DNA of 6,744 bases from Flavobacteriaceae bacterium (lineage in GTDB: Bacteria; Bacteroidota; Bacteroidia; Flavobacteriales; Flavobacteriaceae): the NCBI GenBank assembly GCA_002401385.1, contig NVSY01000012.1, forward strand, positions 65,539-72,282, given 5' to 3'. A model generated the notes under the pieces. That model saw nothing but the letters and a program-made list of their open reading frames with translations, was not told the DNA's origin and did not search any database. Each line of letters starts with the position of its first letter. The first letter of the stretch is position 1. Positions 1 through 5,995 of the stretch are shown here, in pieces. The translations under genes were made by a program, and so were the position numbers.

Positions 1-1401
1 GTTCTGCCAAGGGTGATTAATTTTTTACTAGTCAGAATCCAGACAGATGCCTTGCCTCCAAAAAGTTATGCAGAAAATACGGATTTTTACATTTGGGCAG
101 CACTTTTTTCTGTGTTATTAACCTATGGAATGGAAACCGCCTTTTTTAGATTTTACAGTCAAGAAAAACAAAAAGACAGCCTTGTCTCTACCGCCTTTTT
201 TACCATACTTTTTACAACAATATTGTTTGGTACACTCAGTATGATTTTCGCTTCAGAATTAATTCAATTATTTAATTTCAGCAACAATCCTATTCAGTTT
301 AAATTACTGGTTGGAATTCTAATTTTAGACACCTTAGCCATGGTGCCATTTGCACTTTTACGCGCCTCCAACAGACCCTTAAAATACGCCTTTTTAAAAC
401 TGACAAATGTCGGAATTATAGTCCTTGTTAACGTGCTGTTTTTACGTTGGATTCCAATGCAATTAACCTCAGATATTTCAATTCCAAATTTCTTAGAAAA
501 CCTGTTCAATAGTACGCAAATTATCAACTTTATTTTTATTGCAAATTTCTTAGGAAGTGCTGTTTGCTTCTTCTTACTAATGCCTTTTTTAATCAAATTT
601 AAATTTAATTTCAGCTTCAAACTACTCAAAAAAATGATGTCTTATGGATGGCCAATTCTAATTGCTGGAATCGCTTATGCCATTAATGAACATTTAGACA
701 AACTATTAATAGGTCATTATATAAACAAAGAAAGTGAAGGGATTTATGCCGCCGTTTACAAACTCGCTATTTTTATGAACCTGTATATCATGGCATTTAG
801 ACTGGGTGCAGAACCATTCTTTTTTAATCATGCTAAAGAAAAAAACGCCAAAGAAACCTATGCTAAAATATTGAATTATTTTGTGATTATTGGAGCACTC
901 GTTTTTGTTGGGATTGTGAGTTATATAGACCTGATAAAACACCTGATAAACCACAACTATTGGAGTGCCCTATCTATTGTACCTATTGTATTATTAGCCT
1001 ATTTGTTCTTAGGTATTTACCACAATTTATCCATTTGGTATAAACTAACAGACAAAACACGATACGGCATGTATTTTTCTATAATAGGTGCTGGAATTAC
1101 AATACTTATAAATATTGTGTTCTTACCAATATATGGAGTCATAGCAGCAGCTTGGGCAACCATGATCGCCTACGGGTGTATGATGACACTCTCTTACTTT
1201 TATGGAAAAAAATACTATCCCGTATCCTATGATTTAACCAAAATAGCTCTATATCTAGGTTTTTCCATACTAATAGCTGTCATTTCCTTTCATTATTTTA
1301 GGGGAAATTACTGGGTTTCAACCGCCTTATGCATCCTTTTTGGAGGCCTTATTTTCTGGCGGGAAAAGAAAGAATTATTAGCAATTTTCAACAAGAAATA
1401 A
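1..1401 (+). CDS. Oligosaccharide/LPS flippase, MOP superfamily (5' partial)
   Basis: This is a polytopic membrane protein of the polysaccharide biosynthesis (Wzx-like) branch of the MOP/MATE superfamily. It probably flips lipid-linked sugar units across the inner membrane for surface polysaccharide or LPS. The reading frame is open from base 1 and continues without a stop into VLPR, then VINFLLV. The true start therefore lies upstream; the GTG at 13 falls inside the first membrane helix and is not a real start. What remains is 466 codons, so little seems missing. Hydrophobic segments alternate with short charged loops along the whole length. Family-typical stretches are YGMETAFFRF (about 127-156), GWPILIAGIAYAINEHLDK (646-702), GAEPFFFNHAK (805-837) and YHNLSIWYKLTDKTRYGMYF (about 1018-1077). 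The stop at 1399-1401 is 1 bp from the esterase start, so the two are almost certainly co-transcribed. The substrate cannot be read from the sequence. Confidence 0.9.
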   Translation, partial: VLPRVINFLLVRIQTDALPPKSYAENTDFYIWAALFSVLLTYGMETAFFRFYSQEKQKDSLVSTAFFTILFTTILFGTLSMIFASELIQLFNFSNNPIQFKLLVGILILDTLAMVPFALLRASNRPLKYAFLKLTNVGIIVLVNVLFLRWIPMQLTSDISIPNFLENLFNSTQIINFIFIANFLGSAVCFFLLMPFLIKFKFNFSFKLLKKMMSYGWPILIAGIAYAINEHLDKLLIGHYINKESEGIYAAVYKLAIFMNLYIMAFRLGAEPFFFNHAKEKNAKETYAKILNYFVIIGALVFVGIVSYIDLIKHLINHNYWSALSIVPIVLLAYLFLGIYHNLSIWYKLTDKTRYGMYFSIIGAGITILINIVFLPIYGVIAAAWATMIAYGCMMTLSYFYGKKYYPVSYDLTKIALYLGFSILIAVISFHYFRGNYWVSTALCILFGGLIFWREKKELLAIFNKK

Positions 1402-1402
1402 T

Positions 1403-2236
1403 ATGTTTAAAAAACTACTTTTATGTACAGTAATTGTAAGCTTACAATTCACCCTGTATTCTCAAGAATCATCAAGTGCTTCAAAAAATGTAACCGTTTT
1501 AGACTCGTTATTTACCATTCCAAAAGTAACGAACATTCCCCATAAAATTTGGGTATACCTTCCACCAAATTATCAGGAATCTAAACAGCGTTTTCCTGTA
1601 ATTTACATGCACGATGCTCAAAATTTATTTGATTCCTCTACGGCTTATAGCGGCGAATGGGAAGTGGACGAAACATTAAATACACTTTACAAAAAAACAG
1701 GACGTGGATTTATAGTTATAGGTGTAGAAAATGGAGGCACGGAACGCATCAACGAATACACCCCTTGGGTACATTCCAAATACGGTGGAGGAAAAGGAGC
1801 TGCTTATATCGACTTTTTAAAGAACGATTTAAAACCCTTTATCGATGCAAATTACCGCACAAAATCAGGCCCTAAAAACACCGCGATTGTCGGCAGTTCT
1901 TTAGGTGGTTTTATTTCCTTCTATGGAGGCCTAAAATACCCGAAAACTTTTGGGAAAATCGGCGCGATGTCTCCTTCGTTTTGGTTCTCTGAAAAAGTGT
2001 TTGACTTCACCAAAAATCAAACCCTATTATCAAGGACAAAGCTCTATATGTTGGTCGGAGAAAAAGAGAGCGAAGAAATGGTTTCAGGCACTAAAAAAAT
2101 GGACCAATTATTACGTACCTTAGGTTTTTCAAATACACAATTAAAAACTGTAATTCGTCCAGAAGGAAAACATCACGAACATTTTTGGAAAAACGAATTT
2201 TTAGCGCAAATAATGTGGCTATTCAATATAAATTAA
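1403..2236 (+). CDS. Secreted alpha/beta-hydrolase, putative esterase (esterase D/Fes-like family)
   Basis: This 277-residue protein has an N-terminal signal peptide: a KK charge pair, a hydrophobic core, then a likely cleavage near LYSQ at 18-21. It should act in the periplasm or outside the cell. The mature part is a single alpha/beta-hydrolase domain of the Putative_esterase type (PF00756). Visible landmarks are the strand VYLPPNYQ (51-58), [12 protein letters not shown] (66-77) ahead of an oxyanion-type loop, and the nucleophile elbow GSSLGG (164-169) with Ser166. The C-terminal EGKHHEHFW (254-262) supplies the catalytic His, probably His257, in the HxExxW arrangement. The acid is probably Glu220 or Glu222 in the GEKE turn. 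Relatives include siderophore esterases, S-formylglutathione hydrolases and carbohydrate acetyl or feruloyl esterases. The N-terminal CBM48-like domain found in many Bacteroidota members is absent. It is packed 1 bp after the flippase and 5 bp before dut, so removal or editing of an acyl group on surface glycans is possible. The substrate is unknown. Confidence 0.85.
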   Translation: MFKKLLLCTVIVSLQFTLYSQESSSASKNVTVLDSLFTIPKVTNIPHKIWVYLPPNYQESKQRFPVIYMHDAQNLFDSSTAYSGEWEVDETLNTLYKKTGRGFIVIGVENGGTERINEYTPWVHSKYGGGKGAAYIDFLKNDLKPFIDANYRTKSGPKNTAIVGSSLGGFISFYGGLKYPKTFGKIGAMSPSFWFSEKVFDFTKNQTLLSRTKLYMLVGEKESEEMVSGTKKMDQLLRTLGFSNTQLKTVIRPEGKHHEHFWKNEFLAQIMWLFNIN

Positions 2237-2241
2237 CAACT

Positions 2242-2673
2242 ATGAACATTCAACTAATTAACAAGTCAAAACACCAAACACCAGCATACGAAACAGCCGC
2301 ATCAGCAGGCATGGATTTACGGGCAAATATTGATGCAGCCATCGTGTTAAAACCACTAGAACGCGCCATTATTAAAACCGGATTATTTATTGCTTTACCC
2401 GTAGGTTTTGAAGCTCAAGTACGTCCTCGTAGTGGATTGGCAGCAAAAAATGGGATTACAGTATTGAACGCTCCTGGCACCATAGACGCCGATTACCGCG
2501 GTGAAATAGGCGTGATATTAGCCAATATTTCTAATGATGAATTTACAGTGAATGACGGTGACAGAATAGCACAGTTAGTAATTGCAAAACACGAACGTGC
2601 CGAATGGGAATTGGTAGAAGCCCTAGACGAAACAGCACGTGGTGCTGGAGGTTTTGGAAGTACAGGTGTTTAA
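2242..2673 (+). CDS. dut: dUTP diphosphatase (dUTPase)
   Basis: Dut hydrolyses dUTP to dUMP and pyrophosphate, keeping uracil out of DNA and supplying dUMP for thymidylate synthesis. It is a cytoplasmic homotrimer. The 143-residue product has the usual length and all five family motifs. They are AGMDLRA (22-28), RPRSGLA (61-67), [10 protein letters not shown] (79-88), GDRIAQLV (106-113) and [10 protein letters not shown] (133-142). By homology, Asp82 is the catalytic aspartate, Tyr85 packs on the uracil/deoxyribose, and Phe138 in the mobile C-terminal arm closes over the base. The start is the ATG at 2242. An in-frame ATG at 2185 would add 19 residues that lie inside the esterase gene and before the normal MNIQLINKS beginning of this family, so it is rejected. 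The gene follows the esterase by 5 bp, with an A-rich leader and no Shine-Dalgarno sequence, and is probably the last gene of that operon. Confidence 0.97.
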   Translation: MNIQLINKSKHQTPAYETAASAGMDLRANIDAAIVLKPLERAIIKTGLFIALPVGFEAQVRPRSGLAAKNGITVLNAPGTIDADYRGEIGVILANISNDEFTVNDGDRIAQLVIAKHERAEWELVEALDETARGAGGFGSTGV

Positions 2674-2695
2674 AATGATCTATATAAGTAGCTTG

Positions 2696-2728
2696 TTTTT
2701 GTTTTGTAGTTATTAAAAAACAGAAAAA
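2696..2728. terminator. Weak AT-rich hairpin between convergent genes, possible bidirectional terminator
   Basis: In the 110 bp gap between the convergent dut and CarboxypepD_reg-like genes, TTTTTGTTTT (2696-2705) can pair imperfectly with AAAAAACAGAAAAA (2715-2728) across a short loop, with an AG bulge. The T- and A-runs on either side would give a U-tract in either direction of transcription. The position suits a shared terminator. However, the stem holds almost no GC pairs, so its stability is doubtful. Nothing else clear is seen in the gap. Confidence 0.25.
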
Positions 2729-2783
2729 TTGTTACTATCCATAGATTTTCCAACTACCATTGATGGATTTATCTAAACGCTAC

Positions 2784-3173
2784 TTAAAATTGAAAAGGTT
2801 CAATCGGCTCTATTAATTGAGCTGATTGGATTCTTAAAGGCTGTAAATGCACCATTTCCTGAGCCATCTCTCCTCTTACTACTTCCAATAAAATTTCTTG
2901 TGCTTCGTATCCAATAAAAGCCACTTCTAACGTGTAGCTTCCAGGAGACAATTGAAAAGAAAAAGCTCCCTCCATATCTGTTTCTATTTGCAGGTCCAAT
3001 TCTTTGATAGACACCTCTGCAAAAACTAATTTTTCATCTGTATCTTGTGCGTCTAACACCGTACCTGCCACACTTACTGATTGCGTCAAACTCGAAACCA
3101 ACGAGATATTCATTCCCTGTGAAAATACCTGAATACCTACAAGCATCAATAAAATAATAAGCCTATTTTTCAT
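2784..3173 (-). CDS. Small secreted CarboxypepD_reg-like domain protein
   Basis: This is a 129-residue exported protein. Residues 1-19 form a signal peptide: Lys and Arg, then a LIILLMLVGIQV core, then a cut near FSQG. Residues about 34-95 match the CarboxypepD_reg-like (PF13715) beta-sandwich in outline: VAGTVLDAQ, then the allosteric-looking turn TDMEGAFSF (65-73), then SPGSYTLEVAFIGYEAQ (76-92). In Bacteroidota this domain usually sits at the front of SusC/TonB-dependent receptors or outer-membrane proteins. Here it stands alone, ending in a proline- and glutamate-containing tail (112-129) with no plug or barrel after it. It is therefore a periplasmic or surface protein of unknown role. 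It could be a genuine free-standing family or the remnant of a larger receptor gene; there is no downstream open frame to support a recent break. Convergent with dut, divergent from dgt. I see no convincing promoter for it. Confidence 0.8.
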   Translation of the reverse strand: MKNRLIILLMLVGIQVFSQGMNISLVSSLTQSVSVAGTVLDAQDTDEKLVFAEVSIKELDLQIETDMEGAFSFQLSPGSYTLEVAFIGYEAQEILLEVVRGEMAQEMVHLQPLRIQSAQLIEPIEPFQF

Positions 3174-3251
3174 CTGTTTTTGTTTGCAACAAAGAACAGG
3201 TTCCTATGTAAACTAATGGTTATTCCTAAGTTAGCTTATAGTGGCTAAATT

Positions 3252-3265
3252 GTTAAATATTCAAC
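3252..3265. promoter_or_regulatory. 14-bp near-perfect palindrome in divergent intergenic region
   Basis: GTTAAATATTCAAC is symmetric except for one position pair. It lies in the 141 bp between the divergent CarboxypepD_reg-like gene and dgt, about 50 bp before the dgt start. It could be an operator for either gene. In such AT-rich DNA a chance palindrome of this size is also plausible. Confidence 0.2.
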
Positions 3266-3288
3266 TGACTAGCCAACGCTAAAAAATG

Positions 3289-3296
3289 TATATTGC
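3289..3296 (+). promoter_or_regulatory. Possible -7 element for dgt
   Basis: TATATTGC, in the context AAATGTATATTGCAGCC, resembles the Bacteroidota TAnnTTTG element with imperfect spacing. It lies 18 bp before the dgt ATG, a sensible distance for a short leader. No TTG is found at the expected -33 distance, so this is a weak call. Confidence 0.3.
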
Positions 3297-3314
3297 AGCC
3301 CAAATACTTAAGTA

Positions 3315-4637
3315 ATGAACTGGAGTCAACTATTATCTTTAAAGCGCTTTGGCGACACAAAAAAACGCGAGCGAAACCTACAAGACGAAACTCGTTTAGG
3401 TTTTGAAGTGGATTATGATCGTATTATTTTTTCTGATTCGTTTCGTAGTTTGCAAGACAAAACACAAGTGGTACCCTTATCTAAAACCGATTTTGTACAC
3501 ACGCGCCTTACACATAGTTTGGAGGTAAGCGTTGTGGCTAGATCTTTGGGAAGAGTTATTGGAAAGGAAATATTAAAGAGGTACCCTTCTTTAGTAGACG
3601 AAGGATTTCAAAGCAACGATTTTGGCGCCATTACCGCAACTGCTGCCTTGGCACACGACATAGGAAATCCTCCATTTGGACATAGTGGAGAGAAAGCCAT
3701 CGGTGAGTATTTTACCAACGGAAACGGATTGCAGTTCAAAAATGAGCTGACAGACAAGCAATGGGAAGATTTAATTTCGTTTGAAGGAAACGCCAATGGG
3801 TTTAAAATTGTAAACGAAAGCTCGTCTAGTTCTCAAGGGGGCTTGCGATTGACCTACGCCACTTTAGGTGCTTTTATGAAGTATCCAAAAGAATCCTTAC
3901 CTAAAAAACCGACGACACATATTGCCGATAAAAAATATGGAATATTCCAATCCGAAACTGCTGTTTTTAACGATGTAGTAGATGATTTAGGGTTGAAAAA
4001 CCCAAAAACTGGGCGTGTAAATCGTCACCCTTTGGCATATATTGTAGAAGCTGCGGATGATATTTGCTATACCATCATCGATTTTGAAGACGGGATAAAC
4101 ATGGGCTTGATAGATGAATCCTACGCCTTAGAATACCTGATAAAATTGGTGAAAAACAATATCAATTCAGAAAAATTCCACAGTTTAAAACATACCAAAG
4201 AACGTGTTAGTTATTTGAGAGCACTCTCCATAAACACTTTAATATCAGAAGCCATCAATGTATTTTTAGACAATGAAGCAGCTATTTTAGCCGGAGAATA
4301 CCCGCATTCTTTATTGGATAAATGCAAGTACGAAGCTCAAATTTCAGACATTATTAAAATTAGTGTCGATAAGATTTACCGAAGTAAAGAAGTGGTAGAA
4401 AAAGAGTTGGCTGGCTATAAGGTTTTAGGTTTTTTATTGGACGTGTTTTTAACCGCTCTTAACAATAAATTTGAAGGAGAACTCACCAATTACGACAAAC
4501 TAATCTTGCAAGTATTACCAGAAAAATACCGTGAACCTGCAGGTAATTTATACGACAGAATTTTGAGTATTTGTAATTGTGTGGCTGGTATGACAGACGG
4601 ATCTGCATTACAGCTCTACAAAAAATTACACGGATAA
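3315..4637 (+). CDS. dgt: Deoxyguanosinetriphosphate triphosphohydrolase (dGTPase, HD domain)
   Basis: Dgt cleaves dGTP (or dNTPs more broadly) to deoxynucleoside and tripolyphosphate and helps set the dNTP pool in the cytoplasm. The 440-residue length is normal for long-form Dgt. The N-terminal DSFRSLQDKTQV (41-52) is the family substrate-binding signature. The HD metal site is complete: His67 in RLTHSLE, His114-Asp115 in LAHDIGNPPFGHSGE (112-126), and an Asp in EAADDICY (Asp248 or Asp249). His123 and Glu126 correspond to E. coli Dgt catalytic residues His126 and Glu129. All expected residues are present, so the enzyme should be active. The region 185-235 carries the longer family-specific insert before the last metal ligand. 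It is preceded by a divergent 141 bp intergenic region and followed by a 100 bp gap, so it is probably its own transcription unit. Some dGTPases act in phage defence, but this context looks like housekeeping. Confidence 0.95.
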   Translation: MNWSQLLSLKRFGDTKKRERNLQDETRLGFEVDYDRIIFSDSFRSLQDKTQVVPLSKTDFVHTRLTHSLEVSVVARSLGRVIGKEILKRYPSLVDEGFQSNDFGAITATAALAHDIGNPPFGHSGEKAIGEYFTNGNGLQFKNELTDKQWEDLISFEGNANGFKIVNESSSSSQGGLRLTYATLGAFMKYPKESLPKKPTTHIADKKYGIFQSETAVFNDVVDDLGLKNPKTGRVNRHPLAYIVEAADDICYTIIDFEDGINMGLIDESYALEYLIKLVKNNINSEKFHSLKHTKERVSYLRALSINTLISEAINVFLDNEAAILAGEYPHSLLDKCKYEAQISDIIKISVDKIYRSKEVVEKELAGYKVLGFLLDVFLTALNNKFEGELTNYDKLILQVLPEKYREPAGNLYDRILSICNCVAGMTDGSALQLYKKLHG

Positions 4638-4737
4638 ATTCTTTTTTTTAACATCAATTTGTTTCGTACATTTAGACTTGAATTTCCAAGTTAAATTTTG
4701 AAACCGCAGTACCTTATTAATTGAATACATTTTCTAC

Positions 4738-5196
4738 ATGAAACTTCAGCAACTAAACATTCAAACAAACAGCCTTCAAAACGAGGGACTCATCAAAGAA
4801 ACAAACAAGATGAACGCCCTAATTGCTGCCTTGGAAGCAAAAGAGGTGCCTGAAACCATTATCTCCACTATCAATACCCAAATAGATGCGTTGAATGCAC
4901 TTACGAGCACCGAAAAAAAAATCAGAAAATCTTTTCACAATACACATTGTACTATTCTTAAATCGTTGGAAAAAGAACTTAAGTACGTTTCCAAGAACCA
5001 TTATAGAAATTTATGGATGGCATTGGGAATGTCGGTATTTGGACTCCCCTTAGGTGTTGCTTTTTCTGCTGCTATAGGAAATTATGGTTTTATTGGAATT
5101 GGTCTTCCTATTGGAATGGTTATCGGAATGGCTTATGGAACCAAACTAGATAAAAAAGCCGAGGCTGATGGTTTACAACTCAATATCACCTGTTAA
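4738..5196 (+). CDS. Hypothetical membrane protein with glycine-rich C-terminal hairpin
   Basis: I do not recognise a characterised family. The 152-residue product has two parts. Residues 1-90 are polar and largely helical, rich in Gln, Asn, Lys and Glu with heptad-like Leu/Ile spacing, so a cytoplasmic helical bundle or coiled coil is likely. Residues about 92-135 are hydrophobic and packed with small residues (GLPLGVAFSAAIG, then IGIGLPIGMVIGMAYG). They form two close-spaced membrane helices of glycine-zipper character, followed by a charged tail (KLDKKAEADG). Similar glycine-rich hairpin proteins without known function occur in Flavobacteriaceae as I recall. There is no signal peptide. The start at 4738 is kept because hydrophilic coding sequence begins there; the in-frame ATG at 4810 is a possible shorter alternative. 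The 110-residue gene starts 30 bp later, so co-transcription with it and hxlR is likely. No clear TAnnTTTG promoter is visible in the 100 bp upstream (TAAATTTTG at 4692-4700 has one base too many). Confidence 0.75.
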   Translation: MKLQQLNIQTNSLQNEGLIKETNKMNALIAALEAKEVPETIISTINTQIDALNALTSTEKKIRKSFHNTHCTILKSLEKELKYVSKNHYRNLWMALGMSVFGLPLGVAFSAAIGNYGFIGIGLPIGMVIGMAYGTKLDKKAEADGLQLNITC

Positions 5197-5226
5197 TTAT
5201 TTGTATTTTTTAGAACAATATGTCCC

Positions 5227-5559
5227 ATGAAAAAATTTAACCTCACCATCACTACAGATCTTCAAGAGGAATCGCAGGTCCAACATCTAGCCCAGCAACT
5301 AGCAGCTATATTACAATCAAATTGCACTTTTGATTTGGTGAAAAATCAAGAAATACAAATCAATGGAACATTTTTAAAAGATTTTGATTCCATCTCCCAA
5401 GCCGCAGAACTTACAGACCGTATTTGCACACCCTGGACAATGACCTTCCTAAGAGAAGACAACGAAATTGAGCTTGAATTCTCGCTAAATACCGATGTTG
5501 TTTTTAGAGAATCATCATTCAATACCATTCAAAAAGCAGCTTTTAAAACTACTTCTTAA
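5227..5559 (+). CDS. Hypothetical protein, 110 residues
   Basis: I do not recognise this protein. It is small, soluble-looking and acidic, with no signal peptide or membrane segment. The pattern suggests an alpha/beta fold. A strand (KKFNLTITTDL, 2-12) is followed by a helix (EESQVQHLAQQLAAILQ, 14-30), then strands around CTFDLV and EIQING (33-47), a helix (SISQAAELTDRIC, 55-67), and two closing strands (TMTFLRED, EIELEFSL, 71-88). Two cysteines (33 and 67) are present with no metal-binding spacing. It lies 30 bp after the membrane-hairpin gene and 11 bp before the HxlR regulator. That spacing makes co-transcription with the regulator very likely and suggests a role tied to it, but no function can be assigned. 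The start is the ATG at 5227; an ATG at 5220 is out of frame. Confidence 0.7.
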   Translation: MKKFNLTITTDLQEESQVQHLAQQLAAILQSNCTFDLVKNQEIQINGTFLKDFDSISQAAELTDRICTPWTMTFLREDNEIELEFSLNTDVVFRESSFNTIQKAAFKTTS

Positions 5560-5570
5560 AATCAATTTTC

Positions 5571-5897
5571 ATGAGCAATTACCAAAGAAAAACACCTTTA
5601 AAAAGTGATTGCTCCATAGAAAAAACACTACAACTAATTACTGGAAAATGGAAACCTGCCATTTTAAGCGAATTACTTAGAAATAACACACGACTTAAAG
5701 ACATTCAGCAAGAATTACCTGAAGCCTCCAAAAGAGCCTTAACGCAACAGTTAAAAGAACTAATTGACGACGGCTTAATTCAAAAAACAGATTTTAACGA
5801 ATTCCCAAAAAGAACCGAATATTCCATCACAGAACTCGGTTTAAAACTAGCGCCAGTTTTTAAATCAATGACCCTTTTTGGAGATAATATCAACTAA
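5571..5897 (+). CDS. HxlR-family winged-helix transcriptional regulator
   Basis: This 108-residue DNA-binding protein has the standard HxlR layout and length. CSIEKTLQLITGKWKPAIL (14-32) opens the domain with the family signature GKWKPAIL. Residues 36-62 hold the helix-turn-helix (LRNNTRLKDIQQ, then ASKRALTQQLKEL), and the wing follows with KRTEYSITELG (80-90). HxlR proteins act as dimers and often sense reactive electrophiles, quinones, disulfide stress or aldehydes through an N-terminal cysteine. Cys14 sits at the same number and place as the sensing cysteine of Bacillus HypR, and is the only cysteine in the protein. It starts 11 bp after the 110-residue gene. The next gene on the same strand is an FMN-type oxidoreductase with its own promoter and a dyad in front, a plausible regulatory target. 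The family assignment is firm; the inducer and target are inferred. Confidence 0.93.
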   Translation: MSNYQRKTPLKSDCSIEKTLQLITGKWKPAILSELLRNNTRLKDIQQELPEASKRALTQQLKELIDDGLIQKTDFNEFPKRTEYSITELGLKLAPVFKSMTLFGDNIN

Positions 5898-5914
5898 CCG
5901 AAATAAATAAATTT

Positions 5915-5942
5915 GGTGTAATTTATAGGGTAAAATTCACCC
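5915..5942. promoter_or_regulatory. Dyad-symmetric candidate operator upstream of the oxidoreductase promoter
   Basis: Two overlapping symmetric elements lie in the gap after hxlR. The outer arms GGTGTAATTT (5915-5924) and AAATTCACC (5933-5941) are inverted repeats with one bulged base. The inner GGGTAAAATTCACCC (5928-5942) is a 15-bp palindrome with a single mismatched pair. The element ends 5 bp before the -33 box of the downstream promoter. No T-run follows, so it is not a terminator. HxlR is the obvious candidate binder, but this is inference. Confidence 0.45.
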
Positions 5943-5947
5943 CTTAT

Positions 5948-5977
5948 TTGACTTTTGAACTAAGCACCTTAACTTTG
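5948..5977 (+). promoter_or_regulatory. Bacteroidota-type promoter (TTG-N19-TAnnTTTG)
   Basis: A TTG at 5948-5950 is followed after exactly 19 bp by TAACTTTG at 5970-5977. This is a perfect match to the sigma-ABfr -7 element with an ideal -33 box. Transcription should start near 5984, giving a leader of about a dozen bases before the ATG at 5996. The oxidoreductase thus has its own promoter and is not simply read from the hxlR operon. Confidence 0.75.
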
Positions 5978-5995
5978 CGTTTTAAATATAACAAC

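Noticed and set aside
13..15. GTG as the start of the flippase gene
   Set aside because: The frame is open to base 1 and encodes VLPR directly before the first membrane helix, so the gene continues upstream of the window.
294..629. Minus-strand open frame inside the flippase gene
   Set aside because: Low-complexity Lys/Leu/Asn product lying opposite a well-supported gene; no family features.
706..954. Minus-strand open frame inside the flippase gene
   Set aside because: It is antisense to conserved flippase motifs, and its composition is not protein-like.
1657..1875. Plus-strand open frame inside the esterase gene
   Set aside because: It is a shifted-frame shadow of the esterase's conserved core.
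2185..2241. N-terminal extension of dUTPase from ATG 2185
   Set aside because: The 19 extra residues overlap the conserved 3' end of the esterase in another frame. The family's normal start is at the ATG at 2242.
3185..3195. CTTTGTTG (minus strand) as a -7 element for the CarboxypepD_reg-like gene
   Set aside because: It contains TTTG but lacks the TA two bases before it, has no -33 box, and lies too close to the start codon.
3315..4637. dGTPase as part of an anti-phage defence system
   Set aside because: Defence dGTPases are known, but no other defence gene, mobile element or integrase is nearby, and the protein looks like a standard full-length Dgt.
4620..4652. Possible terminator after dgt
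   Set aside because: A T-run follows the stop codon, but the preceding sequence forms only a poor AT-only stem, so it is not called.
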